From: Planctomycetia bacterium
GTDB taxonomy: Bacteria; Planctomycetota; Phycisphaerae; UBA1845; UTPLA1
NCBI GenBank assembly: GCA_015075745.1
Contig: JABTTW010000001.1
Span: forward strand, 620,001 to 684,000
DNA length: 64,000 nucleotides
Direction of reading: 5' to 3'
How positions within the stretch are numbered: position 1 is the stretch's first letter; the number at the start of each line of letters is the position of its first letter. The translations under genes and the position numbers were made by a program. The notes under the pieces are model-generated. The model was not told the origin of the DNA, did not search any database, and was given only the letters and a program-made list of their open reading frames with translations. Of this stretch, positions 34,899 to 43,974 are shown piece after piece.

Positions 34899-37724
34899 CT
34901 ACCAATAGACGTGCCGCCGGAACAGATCTCGCTCGGACTTCGGCAGCGACTCCACATCGGCGATGAGGTAGCGATTCTCGTCGACGTCGGTCAGGATCTT
35001 TCCGCTTTTGCCGTGGTCGATCGCCTGGCTCTGCTGCCAGCGCATCATGAACTGTTCGGGCCCGCGATTCGTCACCACGTGGAAGATCAGGAGGCCGAAT
35101 CGCAGGCGGATGGTCTCGATCCGCTCGATGATGTGAATGAAATAGCGCCGGTCGAGCGCCTCCTGCACCAGCCGACGCACTTCCTCCGGCCAGTCGCTCA
35201 GCCGGGCGATGATGCCGATCTCGTGTTCTCTGCCGTCGGCGCCTTCGTGCCGCAGGCTGATGTATTGATCCGGGTAGGCCGCCGGAAACACGCGCACCGC
35301 GAAGACGCCGCCGTAGATGCGGTCGTCGATCACGGTGACGTGCAAGGCGTCGTGCGTGCCGAGATGGATGTTCGCTGTCTGCGGCGTCAGCCATCGCGGG
35401 GCGAAGTCGAATCTCGCGGGAGAGGACGCGTCTGACGAGACCTGAGCATTCGCCTCCTCGGCGCTTTGCTCTTCCTCGGCACCGGCGACCAGCTTGTCGA
35501 TGCTGGCCCCGGCGGTCAGGCGCGTTTGTATCTTCACCATGGACGCGTAGATGCCGTCCCTGGCCAGCAGCTCCTCGTGCGTGCCCTCTTCCATGAGCTT
35601 GCCGCGATCGAAGGCCATGATGCGATCGGCATTGCGCAGCGTGGAGAGTCGATGCGCGATCACGATGCTGGTGCGTCCACGGGTCAGGGCGAAGAGCGCT
35701 TCCTGGATTGCCTTTTCCGATTCGCTATCCAGATTGCTCGTCGCCTCGTCGAGAATCAGGATCGACGGGTCGTACAGGACCGCGCGGGCAATCGACATGC
35801 GCTGTTTCTCGCCGCCCGACAGCCCGGCGCCGCGCTCGCCGAGCGGCATGTCATAGGCGAACGGCATCTTGAGAATGAAATCGTGAGCGTTGGCCGCGCG
35901 GGCAGCCTGAATCACCATCTCCGGCGTGGCGTCGGGATTGCCGTAGATGAGATTCTCCCAGACCGTGCCGCGAAATAGAAACGACTCCTGCAACACGACG
36001 CCGACGTGGCGCCTTAATTCCATGCTGCTTAGCTCGCGCACGTCGCGCTCCTCTACCAGCACGCGGCCCTCGTCCACGTCATAGAACCGGCAGATGAGAT
36101 TGACCAGCGTGCTCTTGCCCGATCCGCTGCGCCCGACAATGCCGATCATCTTTCCCGGCGAAATCTCGAAGGAGACATTCTCCAATACGGGATGGTGGCG
36201 ATCGTAGCCAAAGGTGACATTCTCGAATCGAATGCTGCCGACCTTTTCGGGAAGCCGGACAGGATTCGCCGTATCGGTGATGCGCGTGGGCGTGTCGACC
36301 AGTTCGAAGATGCGCTGGCAGGCGGTCATGAAGCTGGTCAGCCATGTCGTCAATTGCGCCAGCGTGGAGAGCGGAGCGTAGAACATCGCCAGATATGCGA
36401 GGAACGCCATCAGCGAGCCGAGCGTCATGCGATCGCCGAGCACGTCGCGACCGCCGACATACCAGACGATGAGCCCGCCAAGGCTGAAGATGACCTGCAT
36501 GACCGCCGAAAAGGTCGTCGAAGACAACTCGACCGCCAGCCGTGACTTTCGAAGGTACTCGCTCGATGCGCGGAAGCGCTCGAACTCGCGATCCTCCTGG
36601 GCGAAGGCCTTGACCACGCGAATGCCCGACAGCATTCCGGACAGTGCGCCGGCCTGTTTGCTCGCCGAGTCCCAGTATCGGTAATAGCGCGGATAGACGT
36701 ACCGCCAGAAGAACCAGCTCCCCGCGAGCACCAGCGGCATCGGGATGAGCGTGTAAAAGGCGAGCGTTGCGTTAAGGGTGAACAGCATCGCCCCGACGCC
36801 GAACAATTGCAGAATCTGAAGCAGGAACCCGCCGGTAATCTGATGGATCAGCCCGTGCAGCACCTCGGTGTCGTAGGCCACGCGGTTCATCAGCACGCCG
36901 ACCTGGTGCCGATCGTAGAAGGCGACGGAGAGTTGTTGCAGCTTCTGCACCATCCGCGCGCGGAGGTTGCTCGTCAGCGCCGTCCCGACGCGCAGCGACA
37001 GTCGCCCCTTGAGTTCCGAGACGATCGCCAGCACCACACGCGTGCACGCCAGAAAGAGCACGATGGCCAGCAGCGAACTGGTGAGCTTGCCGATCGGTCC
37101 GCCGCGATGATCGACGCGGAGGATGTCATCCACGAGGTACTGCTGCAGCTTCGGCGGCACCAGTTCGGCGACGACGCCCGCAAGCAGCAACGCAAAGATG
37201 CCGACCGCCGCCGCGCGATACGGTCGAATAAGGTCCCACACCTTCGAGCGAATCGCCTTGCGATCCATGCATTGCGGACAGACATCGCCGACGAAGCGGA
37301 GCATCATGCCGCAGTTGCGACACCGGTGCGGATCGACATCATCCTGCGGGAAGAACTCGATCCGCCCGTCCGCGCGCAGCTTTTCCAGCTTGCGGGCGAT
37401 CTTCGAGAATCGATCGGACAGCCCGTTGGAGTAGCGAAGCAGATCGACCCACACGCCGTCGGCCTGCGCCTGAAGAAAGCCCGAGCCCACGACGCGGTGG
37501 GCGCGAAACTTCGTGATGCTTGAGATCGGCAGATTGCGAAGCAGGCGCGGCGTCGGCTCATCGCTCAGCACGGCGATTCGTTCGGTATTGACCAATAGCC
37601 ACTGGCGCTCGACCGTGCCGCCAATGGCCAGGTCGCTCGAGGTGGTGAGTAGCAGCGGTCCATCGCCGAGCCCTTCCCGCGCGAATCCCTGCACGACGGA
37701 CTGCGGCGCTTCTTCCTGAAGCAT
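34899..37724 (-). CDS. ABC exporter with N-terminal PH-like/zinc-ribbon part and C-terminal DUF1854
   Basis: The 941-residue half-transporter has five parts. A PH-like beta region spans about residues 1-115. A zinc ribbon follows (CRNCGMMLRFVGDVCPQC, about 134-152). A six-helix exporter membrane domain spans about 165-470. The ATPase has GRSGSGKST near 530, LSGGEKQRMS, ILILDEATSNLDSE and IVIAHRLS. A C-terminal extension (about 780-941: ANIHLGTHDALHVTVIDD...YFIHIIERIETIRLRFGLLIFHVVTNRGPEQFMMRW) matches DUF1854. DUF1854 proteins accompany ABC exporters, some in cyanophycin-related loci, usually as separate genes. The substrate is unknown. It is divergent from guaA with 80 bp between the starts. 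Confidence 0.87.
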   Translation of the reverse strand: MLQEEAPQSVVQGFAREGLGDGPLLLTTSSDLAIGGTVERQWLLVNTERIAVLSDEPTPRLLRNLPISSITKFRAHRVVGSGFLQAQADGVWVDLLRYSNGLSDRFSKIARKLEKLRADGRIEFFPQDDVDPHRCRNCGMMLRFVGDVCPQCMDRKAIRSKVWDLIRPYRAAAVGIFALLLAGVVAELVPPKLQQYLVDDILRVDHRGGPIGKLTSSLLAIVLFLACTRVVLAIVSELKGRLSLRVGTALTSNLRARMVQKLQQLSVAFYDRHQVGVLMNRVAYDTEVLHGLIHQITGGFLLQILQLFGVGAMLFTLNATLAFYTLIPMPLVLAGSWFFWRYVYPRYYRYWDSASKQAGALSGMLSGIRVVKAFAQEDREFERFRASSEYLRKSRLAVELSSTTFSAVMQVIFSLGGLIVWYVGGRDVLGDRMTLGSLMAFLAYLAMFYAPLSTLAQLTTWLTSFMTACQRIFELVDTPTRITDTANPVRLPEKVGSIRFENVTFGYDRHHPVLENVSFEISPGKMIGIVGRSGSGKSTLVNLICRFYDVDEGRVLVEERDVRELSSMELRRHVGVVLQESFLFRGTVWENLIYGNPDATPEMVIQAARAANAHDFILKMPFAYDMPLGERGAGLSGGEKQRMSIARAVLYDPSILILDEATSNLDSESEKAIQEALFALTRGRTSIVIAHRLSTLRNADRIMAFDRGKLMEEGTHEELLARDGIYASMVKIQTRLTAGASIDKLVAGAEEEQSAEEANAQVSSDASSPARFDFAPRWLTPQTANIHLGTHDALHVTVIDDRIYGGVFAVRVFPAAYPDQYISLRHEGADGREHEIGIIARLSDWPEEVRRLVQEALDRRYFIHIIERIETIRLRFGLLIFHVVTNRGPEQFMMRWQQSQAIDHGKSGKILTDVDENRYLIADVESLPKSERDLFRRHVYW

Positions 37725-37804
37725 GCCGGGATCATATCGCGGCCGTCAACCGGCGGCAGCACCCCGCCTTTGACGCGAAGTTTGACCGATCGTAGATTAG
37801 CAAA

Positions 37805-39355
37805 ATGATAAATCGCTCCATCGCCATCCTCGATTTCGGCTCCCAGTTCATTCAACTGATTGCCCGGCGGGTGCGCGAGAACCATGTCCATTCGCTCATC
37901 TTCCCCCCCACCGTTTCACCGGAAGAGCTCGCCCGGAACAACGTCTTCGGCATCATCCTCTCCGGCGGCCCGGCCAGCACCTATGCGGCTGCCGCGCCCA
38001 AGCCGCACCCCGGCATCTTCGACATGGACCTGCCCATTCTCGGCATCTGCTACGGCATGCAGGTCGCCTGCGAACAACTCGGGGCCAAGGTCAGCGCCGC
38101 GCCGCACCGCGAGTACGGTCGGGCATCGCTCGAAATCCGCGGTGACGATCCACTGGTCCGGCACTTGCCGCGCTCGACCACCGTCTGGATGTCTCACGGC
38201 GACATCGTCACCGGCATCGGCGACGACTTCATCACCCTCGCCGAGACGCCCAGTTGTCCGCACGCCATCGTTCGGCACAAGCGGCGTCCGCTCTACGGCA
38301 TTCAGTTTCACCCCGAAGTCAGCCACACGCCCGAAGGCTCGCAATTACTTCGCAACTTCCTGTTCGACGTCTGCAAGGCGGAGGCATCCTGGTGCCCCGG
38401 CTCCATCGTCGAGCAGTCGATCGAGGACATCCGCGCAAAGGTCAAAGGCGACGACCGCGTCATCTGCGGCCTCTCCGGCGGCGTCGATTCCTCCGTCACC
38501 GCCGCCCTGCTGCACCGCGCCATCGGCGACCGGCTCACCTGCATCTTCGTCGATAACGGACTGCTCCGGCTCCACGAGCGCTGGCGCGTCGAAGCCATCT
38601 TCCGCGGCCATTTCAAGATGGACCTCCATGTGGTCGACGCGGCCAAACAATTTCTCGATCGTCTCAAGGGCGTCGTCGATCCGCAGGAAAAACGCATCCG
38701 CATCGGCCACGAATTCATCGAGGTCTTCAAGCACGAATCCAAGCGCATCCCCAATGCCCGATTCCTCGCGCAGGGCACGCTCTACCCCGACGTCATCGAG
38801 TCGGGCCACAGCGCCGCCGGGACCGCCGCGAACATCAAGCTGCACCACAACGTCGGCGGCCTTCCCGCCGAACTGGGCTTCGAACTCGTCGAGCCGCTGC
38901 GACACCTCTTTAAGGACGAGGTGCGCATCATCGGCGAGCTGCTCGGCCTGCCGGAGGAGCTCGTCTGGCGACATCCCTTCCCCGGCCCCGGCCTCGCCGT
39001 GCGCATGATCGGCGACGTGACCGAGGCGCGGCTGGAAATCCTCCGCCTCGCCGATCAGATCATCATCGAAGAACTCACCGCCGCCGGGTGGTATCGAAAG
39101 GTCGCCCAGGCTTTCGGCGTGCTCATTCCCGTCGCCAGCGTCGGCGTCATGGGAGACGGCCGGGCCTATCAGGACCAGAGCGTCATCGCCGTGCGCTTTG
39201 TGGAGTCGGTCGACTTCATGACCGCCGACTGGGTCCATATCGACCACGCCATCCTCGCCCGCATCAGCAGCCGCATCACCAACGAAGTCCGCGGCATCAA
39301 CCGCGTCGTTTACGACATCACCAGCAAGCCCCCGGCCACCATCGAGTGGGAATGA
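37805..39355 (+). CDS. guaA: GMP synthase (glutamine-hydrolysing)
   Basis: GuaA converts XMP to GMP with glutamine and ATP. The 516-residue product contains the class I amidotransferase (SGGPAST, the catalytic Cys in ILGICYGMQ, His and Glu in FHPEVSH), the ATP-pyrophosphatase loop SGGVDSSV, and the C-terminal dimerisation domain with [12 protein letters not shown] and KPPATIEWE. The fold is complete and of normal length. It begins a rightward run of genes with the sugar-nucleotide set. Confidence 0.96.
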   Translation: MINRSIAILDFGSQFIQLIARRVRENHVHSLIFPPTVSPEELARNNVFGIILSGGPASTYAAAAPKPHPGIFDMDLPILGICYGMQVACEQLGAKVSAAPHREYGRASLEIRGDDPLVRHLPRSTTVWMSHGDIVTGIGDDFITLAETPSCPHAIVRHKRRPLYGIQFHPEVSHTPEGSQLLRNFLFDVCKAEASWCPGSIVEQSIEDIRAKVKGDDRVICGLSGGVDSSVTAALLHRAIGDRLTCIFVDNGLLRLHERWRVEAIFRGHFKMDLHVVDAAKQFLDRLKGVVDPQEKRIRIGHEFIEVFKHESKRIPNARFLAQGTLYPDVIESGHSAAGTAANIKLHHNVGGLPAELGFELVEPLRHLFKDEVRIIGELLGLPEELVWRHPFPGPGLAVRMIGDVTEARLEILRLADQIIIEELTAAGWYRKVAQAFGVLIPVASVGVMGDGRAYQDQSVIAVRFVESVDFMTADWVHIDHAILARISSRITNEVRGINRVVYDITSKPPATIEWE

Positions 39356-39422
39356 CCACCCTCCGGCGGGCCATGCAAACCGCCCCCCTTCCGGTTAACA
39401 TTTGCCGCCTGAAAGGATGTCC

Positions 39423-40013
39423 ATGCGCCCACGAATCAAGGAACTCATCGCCGAGGCCGCCGCCGCCATCGGTCGACTCGATGACGCCCGACAGGAGCAG
39501 ATCGAGTCCGCCGCGCGGATGATCGTCGACGCCCTCAAGGCGGGCCGCACCCTCTACATCTGCGGCAACGGCGGGTCGGCCGCCGACGCTCAGCACATCG
39601 CCGCCGAACTCACCGGCCGCTATCAGCGCCAGCGCCTGGCCTTCAACTGCGTCGCACTCACCGTCAACTCCAGCAACCTCACCGCCATCGGCAACGACTA
39701 CGGCTTCGATCAGGTCTTCGCCCGGCAGGTCGAGGCCCACGTGCGAAAGGGCGACGTCCTCTGGGCCATCAGCACCAGCGGCAAGAGCCCCAGCATCCTC
39801 CTCGCGGCGAAGGCTGCTCGGCAGCGCGGCGCGAAGGTCCTCGGCTTCACCGGCGAGGACGGCCACAGCCTCACCGAGCTTTGTGATCTGTCCTTCGTCG
39901 CCCCGGCCAAGTCGGCCTACGCCATTCAGCAGCTTCACGAACTCGCCTACCACATCATCTGCGACCTCGTCGAGCGCAGCGCCGAGGAGATCGAGAAAGG
40001 ACTCTCGGCATGA
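39423..40013 (+). CDS. gmhA: Sedoheptulose-7-phosphate isomerase (SIS domain)
   Basis: GmhA makes D-glycero-D-manno-heptose 7-phosphate from sedoheptulose 7-phosphate for heptose synthesis. The 196-residue product matches the family: LYICGNGGSAADAQHIAAELTGRY, LTAIGNDYGFDQVF, ISTSGKSPSI and AIQQLHELAYHIICDLVE with catalytic His and Glu positions. ATG 39423 is preferred, with GAAAGGA just upstream, over ATG 39417. The stop overlaps the next gene (ATGA). In this context it may serve a surface polysaccharide rather than classic lipopolysaccharide core. Confidence 0.88.
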   Translation: MRPRIKELIAEAAAAIGRLDDARQEQIESAARMIVDALKAGRTLYICGNGGSAADAQHIAAELTGRYQRQRLAFNCVALTVNSSNLTAIGNDYGFDQVFARQVEAHVRKGDVLWAISTSGKSPSILLAAKAARQRGAKVLGFTGEDGHSLTELCDLSFVAPAKSAYAIQQLHELAYHIICDLVERSAEEIEKGLSA

Positions 40014-41011
40014 TCGGCGCCGCCGTCATCGGCATGGGCTACTGGGGCCCGAACCTGGCGCGCAACTTCGCCACCGCCGACGACTGCGCGCTGGTGATGT
40101 GCTGCGACAAGGATCGCCGCCGTCTGGAGAAGACCGCCCGGCAGTACCCCGCCGCGACGATGACCGACAGCCTCGCCGAAGTGCTCGACAATAAGAAGGT
40201 GGACATCGTCTCCATCGCCACGCCGGTCCACACGCATTACAGCCTCGCCAAGGCCGCCCTCTCCGCGGGCAAGCACGTCCTCGTGGAGAAGCCGCTGACC
40301 GGCAGCGTCGCCGAGGCGGAGGAACTGGTCGACCTGGCGAAGAAAAACGGCCGCGTCCTCATGGTCGATCACACCTTCATCTATCACCCCGCCGTCGAGA
40401 AGATCAAGGACATCATCCGACGCGGCGAGCTCGGCGACATCTGCTATTACGACTCCGTCCGCATCAACCTCGGCCTCTTCCAGCACGACATCAGCGTCCT
40501 CTGGGACCTCGCCCCGCACGACGCCTCCATCATGGAGCACCTGATCGGCAAGCCGGTCAAGTGGGTGCAGGCCGCCGGCGCGCGACACGCCGGCCAGCCG
40601 GTCGAGTCGATGGCCTACGTCACCGTCCAGTTCGACGACAACATCCTCGGCCACATGCACGTCAACTGGCTCAGCCCCGTGAAGGTCCGGCAGATCATCG
40701 TCGGCGGCGGCAAGCGCATGCTGGTCTACGACGACAACCTCGTCACCGAGAAGGTGAAGATTTACGATCGCGGCGTCGAGCTGCACAGCATCGAGGGCAT
40801 CCATCAGGCGATGGTCCAGTACCGCATGGGCGATATGTACGCCCCGGCCATCGCCACGGAAGAGGCCCTCAAGCGCGCCATCCAGCACCTGGTCTATTGC
40901 ATCCGCGAGAGTAAAAGCCCTGTCACCGACGGCGCGGCAGGCCTTCGCGTGGTGCGCATTCTCGAGGCGGCCGAGCGCTCGCTGGAATCCGGCTCGCGCA
41001 TCACGCTGTAG
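40010..41011 (+). CDS. Gfo/Idh/MocA-family oxidoreductase, WlbA/WbpB-like
   Basis: The 333-residue product has the N-terminal NAD-binding motif AVIGMGYWGPNLARNF, the family signature VLVEKPLTGSVAEAEELVDLA, VDHTFIYHPAVEKIK and a substrate domain with DLAPHDASIMEHLIG. This pattern (including GYWGPNL) is typical of UDP-N-acetylglucosaminuronate 3-dehydrogenase-like enzymes. It is coupled to gmhA by ATGA and followed by a hexapeptide acyltransferase, the usual partner in synthesis of acylated amino-sugar acids. Exact substrate is inferred from context. Confidence 0.85.
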   Translation: MIGAAVIGMGYWGPNLARNFATADDCALVMCCDKDRRRLEKTARQYPAATMTDSLAEVLDNKKVDIVSIATPVHTHYSLAKAALSAGKHVLVEKPLTGSVAEAEELVDLAKKNGRVLMVDHTFIYHPAVEKIKDIIRRGELGDICYYDSVRINLGLFQHDISVLWDLAPHDASIMEHLIGKPVKWVQAAGARHAGQPVESMAYVTVQFDDNILGHMHVNWLSPVKVRQIIVGGGKRMLVYDDNLVTEKVKIYDRGVELHSIEGIHQAMVQYRMGDMYAPAIATEEALKRAIQHLVYCIRESKSPVTDGAAGLRVVRILEAAERSLESGSRITL

Positions 41012-41029
41012 CGCGTACGCGGCGCCGCC

Positions 41030-41050
41030 GTAGGGTGGGCTCGGCCCACC
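41030..41050 (+). repeat. GTAG-headed palindrome, class 3
   Basis: GTAGGGTGGGCTC followed by GGCCCACC lies in the gap between the oxidoreductase and acyltransferase genes. It matches copies at 4617-4637 and 55378-55398. The in-frame ATG at 41051 directly abuts this repeat. Confidence 0.65.
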
Positions 41051-41086
41051 ATGTATTCTTATTACCATCCTGACGGAGAACCCCCC

Positions 41087-41572
41087 GTGCCCGATCCGCT
41101 TCCGACCTACAACCGCATCGCCGACGACGTGAAGCTCGCGCCCGGCGTGAAGGTCTTCGGCTTCGCCAATCTCTACGGCTGCGAGATCGGCGAGAACACC
41201 AAGATCGGCACCTACGTCGAGGTGCAGAAGAACGCGAAGATCGGCGCCAACTGCAAAATCTCCAGCCACACCTTCATCTGCGAGGGCGTCACCATCGAGG
41301 ACGAGGTCTTCGTCGGCCACCACGTCGTCTTCATCAACGACCGCCGCCCCAGGGCGACGACCGAGGACGGGGCCTTGCAGACCGAAGCGGATTGGAAGGT
41401 CGCCCCGACGGTGGTGAAGCGCCGGGCCTCCATCGGCAGCGGCGCGGTGATCCTCTGCGACGTAACCATCGGCGAAGGCGCGACAATCGGGGCCGGGGCG
41501 GTGGTGACGAAGGACGTGCCGGCGGGGGCGACGGTGGCGGGGAACCCGGCGCGGGTGATGTACGCGCGATAG
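41087..41572 (+). CDS. Left-handed beta-helix (hexapeptide) acyltransferase, WlbB/WbpD-like
   Basis: The product is built from hexapeptide turns: YGCEIGENTKIGTYVEVQKNAKIGANCKISSHTFICEGVTIEDEVFVGHHVVFIND, then RRASIGSGAVILCDVTIGEGATIGAGAVVTKDVP and AGNPARV. It matches N-acetyltransferases that modify UDP-amino-sugar acids after the preceding dehydrogenase and an aminotransferase; no aminotransferase gene is present locally. GTG 41087 is chosen because GGAG lies 8 nt upstream, while ATG 41051 abuts a REP palindrome and has no ribosome site. Confidence 0.85.
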   Translation: MPDPLPTYNRIADDVKLAPGVKVFGFANLYGCEIGENTKIGTYVEVQKNAKIGANCKISSHTFICEGVTIEDEVFVGHHVVFINDRRPRATTEDGALQTEADWKVAPTVVKRRASIGSGAVILCDVTIGEGATIGAGAVVTKDVPAGATVAGNPARVMYAR

Positions 41573-41976
41573 TTCTGCGAACATTTCCATACCAGCCCGA
41601 AGCGCAAGCGAGGATGTCTCGGGTGATATTCCGTGCGACATGAAGTGACAATTGGGCGTGCTGGGAAGCAAAAACCCAAGGTGACATAAGGTGACACAAG
41701 GCCTCGAGCGGCGATTGCAACTCGTGCGGCGGGCACGGGTTGGGGCGGTTCGAGTTTTGGGTGGTTTTTTAGGAAAAGGGCTTCGATACTCAGCATGTGA
41801 GTCGGTCGGGGCTTTCGCATTGGACTTTGGCATCGCAGAAGCTCCTTCGAAGAGCAATGCTTGCTCCACGTCCGCGCCTATGGGTTAAGAGGCGCAACGC
41901 CGTTGGCGTATTGGTTAAGTTAATTGGTGCATAGTAGCGTGCCCCTATCATCCCCTCATCCAGTATACTTTGGAGG
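41573..41976. other. 404-bp intergenic region with dispersed repeat copy B
   Basis: Apart from the ~95-bp repeat at 41676-41772 it holds no supported gene. The GC content falls through this stretch toward the TIR gene, marking the left side of an accessory patch. TATACT at 41964-41969 lies only 8 bp before the TIR start. Confidence 0.5.
41676..41772 (+). repeat. Dispersed ~95-bp repeat, copy B
   Basis: It begins CCAAGGTGACATAAGGTGAC and ends TTGGGGCGGTTCGAGTTTTG then GGTGG and a T-run. It aligns end to end with copies A, C and D and differs mainly in the middle A/T-rich section. Confidence 0.8.
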
Positions 41977-43398
41977 ATGTCAAATGGATCAAAGCGGTAC
42001 GATGTATTCATTTCACACGCGAGCGAGGACAAACAAACCGTCGTTAGGGAGTTGGCCCACGCACTTCGATCGAGGCGCTTCGCAGTATGGTATGACGAAT
42101 TCAGCCTCCAAGTTGGTGATGGGCTAAGGAAATCTATTGATGAGGGACTCGCCCAGTCACGGTTCGGTATCGTTGTACTTAGCAGGGCGTTTTTTCAAAA
42201 ACAGTGGACACAATGGGAACTCGACGGCCTGGTCCAGCGTCAGATGACTGGCCATACAGTCATCCTGCCGGTATGGCATGAGGTTTCGCGGGAAGATGTG
42301 GCGACCAATTCACCCTCTTTAGCAAACATCGTAGCTGCCACCACCGCCGAAGGCATTGACGCAGTTGTGAATAAACTCGCTGGAGTCCTTCGCCCAGAAA
42401 AGTCGTCGCTTGAAGTCGCATATGAGATTCTTCGCAAATTTGGCGCCGACCCTCCCCCAATCAGCGACGACTGGTGGTTGTACGTCGCGGAGGAGTACGC
42501 CACTCCGTACTCACTAGTCGATCCTTGGCGATTGAGAGTTCCTGTTTGCCCCTCTGACACTCCAGAACGCGGATGGAACTTGGCTTGGTCTGCGATGCAA
42601 TGGGAGTGGTGCCAGGAAGCATGTTACCGCCGACTCACTTGTACAGCCCACCCGAATGATGTTCTGGATTTCATCGGAGAGATGCCGGGACTCGAGCAGG
42701 CGGCATGCAGTGATGTCGAAAGTGTGCTATCTCACGCCCCACAATTGTCGATACCTGGCCTTGCCGGACGTTTTGAGAACGAAATTCAGCAATTCTATGA
42801 GAAGTCTGTTCAGGAATCCTCACGACGCCGTCAGCGGAACGACCGCTCTGGGAGCGCGTGCACACTGAGCGGACTATGCCCGCTATGCGAAACGAATGTG
42901 GCATTGCGCCATCCGACGTTTGGCGATTGGGAACCCGCTTATGTAGCGAATTGGTTTTGTAAGCCCTGTAATGGCAGGTCCTTTGGGATCGAAATCGCCG
43001 ACGTGCTGTTTTGGTTATTGTCCAATCGTTCGGAATGGATCGGTAACAAGAATCGGGAATTCCTACTTCGCGGAATCGCCGAGTGGGGAATATGGAATTG
43101 GGGCACCTATGCAGCGGGGGCATGGTTCAGTTCAGACGAGGTCCGTTCAGCGTCGCACTACGGGCAGCTCAGTGAGTACCTGTTAAAGCAACTCGAATCG
43201 AAATCCTCGAGAATACGGATTCCAAGTGGGGCGGTAAAGGATCTCCACGAGCGGATCGGTTACTCTGTGCGGACCTTACAGTTTCTTGAGCCGGTCGAGG
43301 ACATCGCACAGAAGTTTCTGAGGATGGATTTCCTTAAAAAATGGTTGAAGGAGAATCGCTCACGCGGATATGGACAGCAGACCCGAAAGAAGGATTAG
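41977..43398 (+). CDS. TIR-domain protein with unknown zinc-binding C-terminal region
   Basis: The N-terminal 140 residues form a bacterial TIR domain: KRYDVFISHASEDKQ, FAVWYDEFSLQVGDGLRKSIDEGL, FGIVVLSRAFF and QWTQWELDGL, where Glu81 is in the place of the catalytic Glu of TIR NADases. The remaining 330 residues match nothing I recognise but contain a CPLC...CKPC pair (about 303-331), likely a zinc ribbon, and many Trp residues. GGAGG directly precedes the ATG. Codon use and GC content are lower than in the neighbours and an IS element is adjacent, suggesting horizontal gain. A role in defence or NAD depletion is inferred; no known partner such as ThsA is present. Confidence 0.8.
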   Translation: MSNGSKRYDVFISHASEDKQTVVRELAHALRSRRFAVWYDEFSLQVGDGLRKSIDEGLAQSRFGIVVLSRAFFQKQWTQWELDGLVQRQMTGHTVILPVWHEVSREDVATNSPSLANIVAATTAEGIDAVVNKLAGVLRPEKSSLEVAYEILRKFGADPPPISDDWWLYVAEEYATPYSLVDPWRLRVPVCPSDTPERGWNLAWSAMQWEWCQEACYRRLTCTAHPNDVLDFIGEMPGLEQAACSDVESVLSHAPQLSIPGLAGRFENEIQQFYEKSVQESSRRRQRNDRSGSACTLSGLCPLCETNVALRHPTFGDWEPAYVANWFCKPCNGRSFGIEIADVLFWLLSNRSEWIGNKNREFLLRGIAEWGIWNWGTYAAGAWFSSDEVRSASHYGQLSEYLLKQLESKSSRIRIPSGAVKDLHERIGYSVRTLQFLEPVEDIAQKFLRMDFLKKWLKENRSRGYGQQTRKKD

Positions 43399-43432
43399 TA
43401 GATGTAGCTTATGCGCAGAGAGGGCGACTGAG

Positions 43433-43522
43433 ATGACTAAGAAGGACATTGAAGCTGAAGAAAACAAGGTTCCGGAGTTGACTTCCTTCGGCATTGGTGT
43501 TTACAAGAAGGAAGAAAGATGA
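43433..43522 (+). CDS. Possible 29-residue peptide
   Basis: An open frame encodes a charged peptide starting MTKKDIEAEENK and ending GVYKKEER. It lies 34 bp after the TIR gene on the same strand and has no clear ribosome site. It could be a small partner of the TIR protein, the remnant of a gene disrupted by the adjacent repeats and IS element, or a chance frame. Confidence 0.2.
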   Translation: MTKKDIEAEENKVPELTSFGIGVYKKEER

Positions 43523-43530
43523 GTGACGCT

Positions 43531-43584
43531 GGTGCGAGATTCCCTTCTCGCACCCCCCGCGATGGGAATCCGTTCCCATGTCCC
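43531..43584. repeat. GTGCGAGA / GGGAATCC dispersed repeat, copy 2
   Basis: It holds GTGCGAGATTCCCTTCTCGC followed by a C-run and ATGGGAATCCGTTCCCAT. It is an inverted relative of the repeat at 22779-22826. A half-copy in the opposite orientation lies just beyond the IS element at 44974-44993. Confidence 0.6.
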
Positions 43585-43695
43585 ACCCCGCCGGGCAGGC
43601 CCTCTCGTACATGGGAAGATTCCCAGTGACCTGCTCCCCGAGACTTGATCCAGTTCTTATGAGAGTCTTAACTGCCCGGATGGGCAAGGAGATTC

Positions 43696-43974
43696 TTGAT
43701 GAAGCGAAGACGACATGGCCCGGAGCAGATCATCGCCAAGCTGCGTGAGGCGGACGCGATGCTGACGGCCGGGGCGAGCATCGGTCAGGTGTGCCAGCGG
43801 CTGGAAGTCAGCGAGCCGACCCTTCACCGCTGGCGGAACCAGTACGGCGGGATGAAGGCCGAGGCGGCCAAGCAGCTCAAGGAGCTGGAGATCGAGAACC
43901 GCCGGCTAAAGAAGGCGGTGGCCGACCTGATTCTGGACAAGCAGATCCTGGAGGAAGTGCTGAAGGGAAAATAG
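43696..43974 (+). CDS. IS3-family transposase OrfA
   Basis: The 92-residue product is a helix-turn-helix DNA-binding protein (RRRHGPEQIIAKLREAD, then GQVCQRLEVSEPTLHRWRNQYGG) followed by a leucine-zipper-like helix (LKELEIENRRLKKAVADLILDK). It matches the OrfA of IS407-like elements. Its stop codon directly follows the slippery heptamer GGGAAAA (43965-43971), so part of the ribosomes should shift -1 into orfB. Confidence 0.92.
   Translation: MMKRRRHGPEQIIAKLREADAMLTAGASIGQVCQRLEVSEPTLHRWRNQYGGMKAEAAKQLKELEIENRRLKKAVADLILDKQILEEVLKGK

Noticed and set aside
32134-35394. 1086-codon minus-strand open frame antisense to the CHRD protein
   Set aside because: Arg-rich low-complexity translation typical of antisense frames in GC-rich DNA; the plus-strand gene has a signal peptide, known domains and a ribosome site.
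39947-41869. 640-codon minus-strand open frame across the sugar-nucleotide genes
   Set aside because: The plus-strand genes are well-known families; the antisense translation has no domains.
41977-43398. Thoeris ThsB or a known TIR defence system
   Set aside because: No ThsA-like or other known partner gene lies beside it, and the C-terminal region is unlike described systems.
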